Source: Pseudomonadales bacterium (GTDB taxonomy: Bacteria > Pseudomonadota > Gammaproteobacteria > Pseudomonadales > UBA3067). Taken from it: a DNA stretch of 7,336 nucleotides. A model generated the notes under the pieces. That model ran no database searches and had not been told where the DNA came from. It worked only from the letters and a program-made list of their open reading frames with translations. Numbering within the stretch: the first letter of the stretch is position 1; each line of letters begins with the position of its first letter. Made by a program: the position numbers and the translations under genes. Positions 1 through 5,107 of this stretch are shown one piece after another. The stretch is taken from assembly GCA_016763235.1 (NCBI GenBank), contig JAESUE010000105.1, positions 1 through 7,336 on the forward strand, given 5' to 3'.

Positions 1-519
1 GATTTTTCTATATCAAAGAGTTTATCTGATCAATTAAAAGGTGAGCTGACCAAGGTGGGCTACGAGGTGGTGGATACCCCAGTGAAGGATCATCGTCATG
101 CGAGTAATTTTCGTGGTGGCTTTTGTTTAAACGAGCCAGCAATGAGTGAACCATGCTCTAATTATTTCCTCCATGTAGTGGTCGACTTTGCCGGTTATAC
201 TGCTTTTACACTTAGGCAGCCCTTTGTACCGATGCTGCAGCTACGGGTGCAGCTTATATCAGTTACTGGGGACGCTGATATTCCTGTTATATCCGATAGC
301 CAAATGACTGCAAATTCGGAAGGTGCTTTTAAACTGATATATGCTGCAACATTTACCTATGGAGGTTTAGTGCCAGTCGAAGGGCCTACAGATGTGCCTT
401 ATAATCCGAGGTTTTCCCTGAGGGGAAGTAATGATTTGGATAATGCCAGCAGAATTATTGCTGGCCTTGAAGAAGCTTCGCAGAAACTGGCCGCACAGAT
501 CGCGCAGAATTTGCGATAA
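1..519 (+). CDS. Unrecognised protein, 5'-truncated (C-terminal 172 residues)
   Basis: The frame is open from the first base and ends at TAA 517-519, so the real start lies before the window. A GTG at 55 is possible but has no convincing ribosome site, and the reading frame continues unbroken upstream of it. I do not recognise the family. The visible part has alternating hydrophobic beta-type segments in its middle (around LQLRVQLISVTG and KLIYAATFTYGG), two cysteines near residues 42 and 52 that could form a disulfide, and an amphipathic C-terminal helix (roughly the last 30 residues, ending KLAAQIAQNLR). This would fit an exported or envelope protein, but the N-terminus that would carry a signal peptide is missing, so that is inference only. 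It converges on nadC with a 54-bp gap between the two stop codons. Confidence 0.6.
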   Translation, partial: DFSISKSLSDQLKGELTKVGYEVVDTPVKDHRHASNFRGGFCLNEPAMSEPCSNYFLHVVVDFAGYTAFTLRQPFVPMLQLRVQLISVTGDADIPVISDSQMTANSEGAFKLIYAATFTYGGLVPVEGPTDVPYNPRFSLRGSNDLDNASRIIAGLEEASQKLAAQIAQNLR

Positions 520-523
520 GAGG

Positions 524-558
524 CGTTACCCTGCTTTTAACGGTGGGATTTGTTTTTT
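524..558 (+). terminator. Weak possible terminator after the truncated gene
   Basis: A CGTTA/TAACG stem (524-528 and 538-542) with a 9-nt loop lies 4 bases after the stop codon, and a T-rich run (549-558) follows six bases beyond the stem. The stem is short and the T-run is offset, so this is a weak candidate. No comparable T-run serves nadC on the other strand. Confidence 0.28.
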
Positions 559-573
559 AATTTCAAGATGTAA

Positions 574-1434
574 CTATCGAACCTGCTCTTCTGGTTTGAT
601 AAGCCTCAAGGAGAGATCAAGGGCTCTACAGGACTTGGTCAGGGCGCCAATGGAAATAAAGTCTACGCCAGTTTCGGCTTTATCCACCAATGATTGTTTG
701 TCTATTCCCCCCGATGCTTCTAACTTGAGTTTGTCCTTTGCCATGAGAACCGCTTGGCGGGTTTGCTCTGTACTGAAGTTGTCGAGCATGACGGTATCGC
801 ATCCTACCTCAATGGCTTCCTGTAATTCTTCGAAGTTTTCCACTTCTACTTCAACGGGCTTTCCTGGATGTAGTTCTTTAGCTGTGCGTACTGCGGCGGT
901 GATGCTTCCGCAAGCCTGGATGTGGTTTTCTTTGATGAGATACGCATCGTAGAGGCCGATACGATGATTGTGGCAGCCGCCGCACTGTACCGCATATTTT
1001 TGAGCTGTGCGTAGGCCTGGGAGGGTTTTACGTGTATCAAGCAGCTTAACCTGGGTATGTTTAACCAAGTCGGCGTATTCGCGGCTTATCGTTGCTGTGC
1101 CAGACAGTGTCTGTAAAAAATTTAAGGCACAGCGCTCGCCCGTTAAAATGGATCGGGATGAACCTTTAATGGAGCAAAGAAGCTGGTTTGCTTTCACGTG
1201 TTCGCCATCACTTATATGCCAGTGGATAGTGACCTTGTTATCCACTTGTTTGAAAACCTCGTTGACCCATTCTGTGCCGCAGATGATGGCATCTTCCCGA
1301 GTGATAACGCTGGCTTCGCTTTGTTTATCGGCAGGGATTAAATCTGCTGTAATGTCGCCACTGCGAATGTCTTCTTCTAAGGCCCAACGGACGGATGTTT
1401 GAATGTCGTATTTGAGAAGGTCAGGGTCCAGCAT
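574..1434 (-). CDS. nadC: Quinolinate phosphoribosyltransferase (nicotinate-nucleotide pyrophosphorylase, carboxylating)
   Basis: NadC makes nicotinate mononucleotide, CO2 and pyrophosphate from quinolinate and PRPP, the last step of de novo NAD precursor synthesis, in the cytoplasm. The 286-residue product has the usual family length. Visible signatures (numbered from the ATG): GDIT (26-29), GERCALNFLQTLSG (99-112) with the conserved Glu-Arg, DTRKTLPGLR (133-142), GGCHNHRIGLYDAYLIKENH (152-171) with the basic residues that bind quinolinate and PRPP, VEVEVEN (194-200), MLDN (216-219) and SGGI (241-244). The start is set at ATG 1434, preceded at about 8 bases by a weak GAAG. An in-frame TTG 42 bases upstream (1476) lies inside the predicted -10 box, so it is unlikely to be in the mRNA. 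The upstream gene is the retropepsin-like protease on the same strand, 97 bp away; nadC probably has its own promoter in that gap. Confidence 0.96.
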   Translation of the reverse strand: MLDPDLLKYDIQTSVRWALEEDIRSGDITADLIPADKQSEASVITREDAIICGTEWVNEVFKQVDNKVTIHWHISDGEHVKANQLLCSIKGSSRSILTGERCALNFLQTLSGTATISREYADLVKHTQVKLLDTRKTLPGLRTAQKYAVQCGGCHNHRIGLYDAYLIKENHIQACGSITAAVRTAKELHPGKPVEVEVENFEELQEAIEVGCDTVMLDNFSTEQTRQAVLMAKDKLKLEASGGIDKQSLVDKAETGVDFISIGALTKSCRALDLSLRLIKPEEQVR

Positions 1435-1475
1435 GTTTTTATCTTCGTAGGTATGGGGGATATTGAAAGGGCGCA

Positions 1476-1504
1476 ATTATACCTTATGCAAGTGATAAGG
1501 TCAG
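1476..1504 (-). promoter_or_regulatory. Sigma-70 promoter of nadC
   Basis: Read on the - strand, a CTGACC hexamer (1499-1504, 4 of 6 matches to TTGACA) is followed by exactly 17 bp and a perfect TATAAT (1476-1481). The predicted transcript starts near 1468, giving a leader of about 34 nt before the ATG at 1434. This placement supports ATG 1434 over the upstream TTG as the start codon. Confidence 0.65.
1481..1501. promoter_or_regulatory. Inverted-repeat operator candidate over the nadC promoter
   Basis: A perfect inverted repeat ACCTTAT-N7-ATAAGGT fills the spacer between the nadC -35 and -10 hexamers and touches both. A dimeric repressor bound here would block polymerase, as NAD-responsive repressors do for NAD-synthesis genes in other bacteria. 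It is not the TGTTTA-type repeat bound by enterobacterial NadR, and I cannot assign the regulator. The role is inferred from position and symmetry alone. Confidence 0.5.
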
Positions 1505-1534
1505 GTGTCGCTGGCTCAGCTAAAATACCCGCTA

Positions 1535-2062
1535 TTAGTATTGAGTCAGCGTGAGAATGTTGCCTCGCTGGTGAAATTCAATTTCTTTCAGGGCGCTCAT
1601 GCCGAGAAGAATAGTTTCTCCTTCCATATAAGGGTTAATGGATGCGCGTAAATCGTAAAGCACGATGTCACCAATTTGAAGCTCGGTGAGTTTGGTCATA
1701 TAGACTTCAATAGTGCCATTTGCGGTGCGCCTAGGCAGTGGTATACCCGGTTTTAACCCTAATTTGTGCGCGACTTTTTTGGGGATAGAGACTTCTGACG
1801 CCCCCGTATCCAACAGAAATACCACTGGCATATTGTTGATTTTCCCGCTGGTGATGTAATGTCCGTATCGGTTTCTTTTGAGCTGGACTTCTTTAACTCC
1901 CCCCTCAGTTTGGCTGGACGGAGACGCATTTGGGTTAAATTGGCGTTCTTCAATCGGACGAAAAAATAGCGTTAAAAGGCCTAAAGCGATAATCCATGCG
2001 ATGTAAAACATAAACTTTCCGCTATTCTTATGTGTTGAGTCGTTATTTTGATCAGAATTCAT
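1535..2062 (-). CDS. Membrane-anchored retropepsin-like aspartic protease (TIGR02281 type)
   Basis: This 175-residue protein has a polar N-terminal stretch (1-16), a single hydrophobic signal-anchor helix (about 17-34), a linker, and a retroviral-type aspartic protease domain (about 57-175). The catalytic motif is LLDTGAS (83-89, Asp85), with the flap region near residues 110-122 (RRTANGTIEVYM) and the second family motif ILLGMSAL (151-158). One Asp-Thr-Gly per chain means it must dimerise to be active. With one N-terminal anchor and few positive charges following it, the domain most likely sits on the periplasmic face; substrates are unknown. The ATG at 2062 is the first usable start in the frame, but the bases before it (A/C-rich, AAAACCAACAA) carry no Shine-Dalgarno. 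ATG codon 18, preceded by GGAAAG, would remove only the polar N-terminus. Proteins of this family commonly carry a polar stretch before the helix, which favours the long form. Confidence 0.88.
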   Translation of the reverse strand: MNSDQNNDSTHKNSGKFMFYIAWIIALGLLTLFFRPIEERQFNPNASPSSQTEGGVKEVQLKRNRYGHYITSGKINNMPVVFLLDTGASEVSIPKKVAHKLGLKPGIPLPRRTANGTIEVYMTKLTELQIGDIVLYDLRASINPYMEGETILLGMSALKEIEFHQRGNILTLTQY

Positions 2063-2340
2063 TTGTTGGTTTTGTGTGTGTCGGGGAGGGGGAAAGCCGG
2101 TAATGTTGAAGTTACAAACACTACCATATTTTATTTAGGATACGTATTTAGATTTTGCATGGGGTTGCAGTGAAATTACCTGGCAGGCTCAATCTCGAAG
2201 TGTGCGCATTATTAATGTGGTTTCTGCCATGTAAATTTATTGGTTGTGATAACTAGCCCTTCAAGGTATTTTTTATAGCTGCGTAAATGTATTGCAATGT
2301 TAACCATAATAACCGCATTGGTTTAAAATTATTTTGTTAT

Positions 2341-2377
2341 TTATCGCGATAATTTCCATATTTGGAACCTGTATAAT
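2341..2377 (+). promoter_or_regulatory. Two palindromes followed by a TATAAT box
   Basis: TTATCGCGATAA (2341-2352) is a perfect 12-bp palindrome. TTCCA-TATT-TGGAA (2354-2367) follows directly, then a perfect TATAAT at 2372-2377 on the + strand. No good -35 hexamer is seen at 16-18 bp. This could be an activator-dependent promoter for the structured segment just downstream. In A/T-rich DNA, chance occurrence is a real alternative. Confidence 0.3.
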
Positions 2378-2406
2378 TGGGTGTCGCATATCTGTTGGGC
2401 GTAGGA

Positions 2407-2467
2407 CGGTGCTTTGCACAAGCATTGGGCTTAATACTAAACGGAGCGATGAAGCATGATTAAGCTC
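2407..2467 (+). other. Two adjacent stem-loops, possible structured RNA or leader element
   Basis: The first hairpin pairs 2407-2414 with 2420-2427 (8 pairs including two G-T, 5-nt loop TGCAC). The second pairs 2427-2435 (GGGCTTAAT) with 2459-2467 (ATTAAGCTC) over nine pairs with one G-T and a 23-nt loop. They abut, so they could stack on one another. They lie 30-90 bases downstream of a TATAAT box. I could not match them to a known riboswitch or sRNA, and no clear U-run terminator follows. Confidence 0.25.
2416..2430. promoter_or_regulatory. Imperfect NtrC-like site upstream of the sigma-54 promoter
   Basis: GCAC-N7-GGGC matches the NtrC half-site pattern GCAC-N7-GTGC at seven of eight positions. 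It lies about 180 bp upstream of the predicted sigma-54 transcription start, a normal enhancer distance. It overlaps the first stem-loop of this region, so the symmetry may have another cause. Confidence 0.3.
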
Positions 2468-2579
2468 TAAATCACCTTAGTATATTTGCGGTAATTGTTT
2501 CGGCAGTAATTATAGAAACTAGATAAAAAGCCTTTGTTTTGTGTGTCTACCCAGGCACTAGAACCGATAAAATGCAGGC

Positions 2580-2594
2580 TGGCATAATCATTGC
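2580..2594 (+). promoter_or_regulatory. Sigma-54 (RpoN) promoter for the molybdoenzyme operon
   Basis: TGGCA-N6-TTGC matches the -24/-12 consensus TGGCAC-N5-TTGC at all four invariant G and C positions with the required 10-bp spacing between GG and GC. Predicted transcription would start near 2606, giving a leader of about 190 nt before ATG 2796. A perfect TATAAT (2606-2611) overlaps the predicted start but lacks a recognisable -35 hexamer, so the sigma-54 reading is preferred. Sigma-54 control would fit nitrogen-assimilation or nitrogen-oxide regulation through NtrC-like activators. Confidence 0.6.
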
Positions 2595-2681
2595 GGTGTG
2601 AAGAGTATAATTAATTTTTGCCCGCCATTGCCCTTGAATCTTCGTTGCTTTGTTATAAGGTGGTGCTGATAGGCAAGGGAG

Positions 2682-2696
2682 GCACTAATACAGTGC
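2682..2696. promoter_or_regulatory. NtrC-type box GCACT-N5-AGTGC
   Basis: A perfect inverted repeat with the arm sequence and 5-bp spacing of the NtrC site (consensus TGCACC-N5-GGTGCA). Unusually, it lies about 75-90 bp downstream of the predicted sigma-54 start, inside the leader. As RNA it would form a 5-bp stem with a 5-nt loop, so it could be a leader hairpin rather than a protein site. Confidence 0.4.
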
Positions 2697-2717
2697 TTTA
2701 ATCGGGTTTGTTTTACT

Positions 2718-2739
2718 ATCAACATTTAATAATGTTGAT
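2718..2739. repeat. Perfect inverted repeat, 9-bp arms, 51 bp before the ribosome site
   Basis: ATCAACATT-TAAT-AATGTTGAT pairs 2718-2726 with 2731-2739. It is the strongest symmetry in the leader of the molybdoenzyme gene. It could be an operator for a dimeric regulator or an RNA stem-loop in the 5' leader; the loop is four bases and no U-run follows. It is not an FNR box, because the half-sites are in the reverse order. Confidence 0.5.
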
Positions 2740-2785
2740 GCAATTAAGTCTGCCTAATTAATTTGTGGGTAATTTTGTTTTAGCT

Positions 2786-2789
2786 GGAG
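2786..2789 (+). promoter_or_regulatory. Ribosome binding site that fixes the start at 2796
   Basis: GGAG lies directly against the ATG at 2790 with no spacing, but exactly six bases before the in-frame ATG at 2796. The second ATG is therefore the likely start, shortening the protein by two residues. Confidence 0.75.
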
Positions 2790-2795
2790 ATGTTT

Positions 2796-4985
2796 ATGTT
2801 ATTTGGCCGTAAGGACCGAAACCCCATCCGAATTGCGGATAAGAAGGTGGTTGAGTGGAAATATACGACCTGTGGATATTGTTCAACAGGTTGTTCCATC
2901 GATGTTGGTCTTAATGCTGATGGTAAGCCGGTCGCTTCGCGAGGTACCGCTGAGGCAGATGTAAACCGTGGAAAGCTTTGTATCAAGGGTATATTTGAAC
3001 ATGAGCTGTTTGACTCTGCTGGGCGAGGAAATAATCCCCTTGTTAGAGATAAGGTATTTGAGCCCTATCAGGAGACAAGCTGGGATTCTGCCTTTGATAC
3101 CATGGCCAAAAAAATAAAAGATATTCAAGAAAAACACGGTCCGGATTCTTTCGCAGTGGTTTCTACTGGTCAGCTTTTTACGGAAGAATTCTACAGCCTA
3201 GGTAAGTTGGTTAGAGGTTGTATCGGCACGAACAATTATGATGGCAACACCACACTCTGTATGGCATCAGCGGTATCGGGTTATAAACGCTCTTTCGGAT
3301 CAGATGGTCCTCCTGGCTGCTACGATGATTTTGAACACACAGATTGCCTGATTGCTTGGGGGTCTAACCTACCTGAGCAACACCCTATTATTTATTGGCG
3401 CTTAAAAGAAGCATTAGAAAAACGAAAGTTTCCTCTTATTGTGGTTGACCCACGGGTCACCATGCTGGCCCAGTTTGCAGATATTCATTTACCTATAACT
3501 CCCGGCACCGACGTGGTGCTGATGAACTCCCTGATGCACGTGATACTGGATGAAGGGTTGGAAGACCGCGCCTATATTGAGGCTCACTGTAATAATTTTG
3601 ATGCGCTGGCCGAGGAAGTCGCCAAGTGGGACCCTGTTCGCGCGCAGCGTATTTGTGGCATTGATGAGGATACCATTCGCAGCGTGGCGCGCTTATATGC
3701 CAGTTCAGGTAGTGCTATGTCTATCTGGACGATGGGTATTAACCAGAGCACCCACGGTTCTGATGGTGTGACGGGTATTAACTCTCTCAATCTTATTACC
3801 GGCAATATTGGTAAACCTGGCGGAACCAGTCTTTCTATCACTGGCCAGTGTAATGCCATGGGCACAAGGGAATGGTCTTCTTGTTCTGGTTTGCCAGGTT
3901 ATCGCGCTCTAGAAAAGCCAGAGCATCGTGAAGAGATTGCAAAATTTTGGGGAATAGAACCTTCATTTTTCCCCACTAAGCGCGGCTTACAGCAGACGGA
4001 TATATTTCCAGCCATTGAAACCGGACAAATTAAAGGTTTGTGGCTGGTGGCAACCAATCCGATGACCTCGATGGCGAATACAGGTCGTATTCGAAAAATA
4101 TTGGAAAAACTCGATTTTCTAGTGGTGCAGGATACCTATGAGGATGTGGAAACTACTGAATATGCACATATGTTTTTACCCGCAGGTGTTTGGGCAGAAA
4201 AAACAGGCACATTTACCAATACGGAGCGCCGTTACAATCTGGTTCGGCAAGTAGTAAAGCCGAAAAATAACAGCAAATCGGATTTTGATATTTTCCGCGA
4301 ACTTGCTACTCGCTTTGAAAATGGCCAGAAAATACATTTTCCTGATACACCTTCCGGTGCGTTTGACGAGATGAAGCAGCTTTCAAAGGGTGATGATCGT
4401 ACCCTTGATATATCCGGTATGTCCCACGATAAAATTGAAGAGGCCCGTGGAATTCAATGGCCTTATCGTGAAGGTGCCGAGGGCTTAAAGGGTGACCAAC
4501 GCCTGTATACCGATGGGAAATTCCAAACTGAGAATGGTAAAGCGAATCTGATTCCTCTGGCGTTTGTGGATAATAATGAGGTGCCTTGTGACGAATATCC
4601 GTTTTGGATGAACAGTGGCCGAGTTGTCGAACACTTTCATACTCGAACCCGTACGGGCAAGCTGGGGAATTTAAACAAATTCAGCCCAACGGCGTATATG
4701 GAAATGAACCCTGATGCTGCAAAAGAACTTGGCATTCAGCATCAAAGCTACGTGCGAATTGTTTCTCGCCGAGGTGATGCAGTGGTCATGGTGCAGCTTA
4801 CGCAACGTATTCCGCGCAATATGGTTTTTATTCCTTTTCATTATCATGACTGTGTTAATCGCGTATCGCTTGGTTTGTTGGATCCTTATTCACGCCAGCC
4901 TGCCTTTAAACAATGCTCAGTTCGGATAGAAATGGTTGATCAGCTTGAGGCTGGAAAACTGAATGTGGAGCGGCGCAGCTTTTAA
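2796..4985 (+). CDS. Molybdopterin oxidoreductase catalytic subunit, NarB/NasA/NapA nitrate reductase type
   Basis: A 729-residue Mo-bis-MGD enzyme of the DMSO reductase superfamily. Numbered from ATG 2796, the N-terminal 4Fe-4S site is CGYCSTGC (Cys26, 29, 33) plus Cys62 in GKLCIKG, with Lys64 as the expected electron-relay lysine. NTTLCMASAV places the predicted Mo ligand at Cys155, as in periplasmic and assimilatory nitrate reductases (CMASAV is a NapA-like motif) rather than the Ser of DmsA or Asp of NarG. Further family signatures are GCYDD (174-178), WGSN (188-191), VDPR (217-220), SITGQCNAMGTREW, FTNTERR, SGRVVEHFH and the C-terminal DPYSRQPAFKQ. There is no twin-arginine signal, so it should act in the cytoplasm. 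The length is near cyanobacterial NarB and lacks the extra C-terminal domain of Klebsiella-type NasA. The next gene encodes its likely electron donor and membrane anchor. Nitrate is the best substrate guess; a formate dehydrogenase-like or other oxyanion reaction cannot be excluded. Confidence 0.85.
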   Translation: MLFGRKDRNPIRIADKKVVEWKYTTCGYCSTGCSIDVGLNADGKPVASRGTAEADVNRGKLCIKGIFEHELFDSAGRGNNPLVRDKVFEPYQETSWDSAFDTMAKKIKDIQEKHGPDSFAVVSTGQLFTEEFYSLGKLVRGCIGTNNYDGNTTLCMASAVSGYKRSFGSDGPPGCYDDFEHTDCLIAWGSNLPEQHPIIYWRLKEALEKRKFPLIVVDPRVTMLAQFADIHLPITPGTDVVLMNSLMHVILDEGLEDRAYIEAHCNNFDALAEEVAKWDPVRAQRICGIDEDTIRSVARLYASSGSAMSIWTMGINQSTHGSDGVTGINSLNLITGNIGKPGGTSLSITGQCNAMGTREWSSCSGLPGYRALEKPEHREEIAKFWGIEPSFFPTKRGLQQTDIFPAIETGQIKGLWLVATNPMTSMANTGRIRKILEKLDFLVVQDTYEDVETTEYAHMFLPAGVWAEKTGTFTNTERRYNLVRQVVKPKNNSKSDFDIFRELATRFENGQKIHFPDTPSGAFDEMKQLSKGDDRTLDISGMSHDKIEEARGIQWPYREGAEGLKGDQRLYTDGKFQTENGKANLIPLAFVDNNEVPCDEYPFWMNSGRVVEHFHTRTRTGKLGNLNKFSPTAYMEMNPDAAKELGIQHQSYVRIVSRRGDAVVMVQLTQRIPRNMVFIPFHYHDCVNRVSLGLLDPYSRQPAFKQCSVRIEMVDQLEAGKLNVERRSF

Positions 4986-5051
4986 AAGTAGTTTGGAAGA
5001 ATCGTTCTTAAAAGTCGTTTTTATAAATAGTCATGGTTACTTATTTGAGTA

Positions 5052-5077
5052 ATATTTGAAATATAATATTCAAATAT
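5052..5077. promoter_or_regulatory. Inverted repeat enclosing a TATAAT between the two subunit genes
   Basis: ATATTTGAA (5052-5060) and TTCAAATAT (5069-5077) form a perfect 9-bp-arm repeat. The 8-bp centre contains most of a perfect TATAAT (5062-5067), 40 bases before the ATG at 5108. This could be an internal promoter with an operator across its -10 box, or simply a stem in the intergenic mRNA. No good -35 is present at the right distance and the DNA is very A/T-rich, which raises the odds of chance symmetry. Confidence 0.35.
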
Positions 5078-5107
5078 GGAAAAATTTTTATTGCACTGAG
5101 GGTGTAA

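Larger units (their letters stand above)
2063..2795. other. Long divergent intergenic regulatory region
   Basis: About 730 bp without a credible gene lie between the divergent protease and molybdoenzyme genes. The DNA is A/T-rich with stops in all frames. It contains, left to right: a G-rich patch just before the protease (2082-2092), two short palindromes followed by a TATAAT (2341-2377), two adjacent stem-loops (2407-2467), a sigma-54 promoter match (2580-2594), a leader of about 190 nt with an NtrC-like box (2682-2696), a 9-bp-arm inverted repeat (2718-2739) and the ribosome site (2786-2789). No clear sigma-70 promoter for the protease was found on the - strand. Confidence 0.7.

Noticed and set aside
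1435..1476. TTG start at 1476 giving a 300-residue NadC
   Set aside because: The TTG sits within the predicted TATAAT of the nadC promoter, has no ribosome site, and adds 14 residues unlike the NadC N-terminus. ATG 1434 gives the usual length.
2161..2180. Sigma-54-like GG-N10-GC on the - strand towards the protease
   Set aside because: Only the core dinucleotides match and the flanking consensus bases are poor.
2171..2257. Short + strand frame (GTG start, 28 codons, hydrophobic and cysteine-containing)
   Set aside because: Poor ribosome site, very short, and no link to neighbours. Chance is the simplest explanation.
2606..2611. Perfect TATAAT as the main sigma-70 promoter of the operon
   Set aside because: No acceptable -35 hexamer at 16-18 bp, and the box overlaps the predicted sigma-54 transcription start. 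Noted only within the sigma-54 entry.
2790..2795. ATG 2790 as start of the molybdoenzyme
   Set aside because: The GGAG ribosome site abuts it with no spacing, whereas ATG 2796 has the normal six-base spacing.
2606..2795. ANTAR (NasR/NasT-type) two-hairpin antiterminator leader, as found before some nitrate-assimilation operons
   Set aside because: I looked for tandem stems with six-base loops bearing A at position 1 and G at position 4, followed by a terminator. The hairpins here have 4- or 5-base loops and no U-run.
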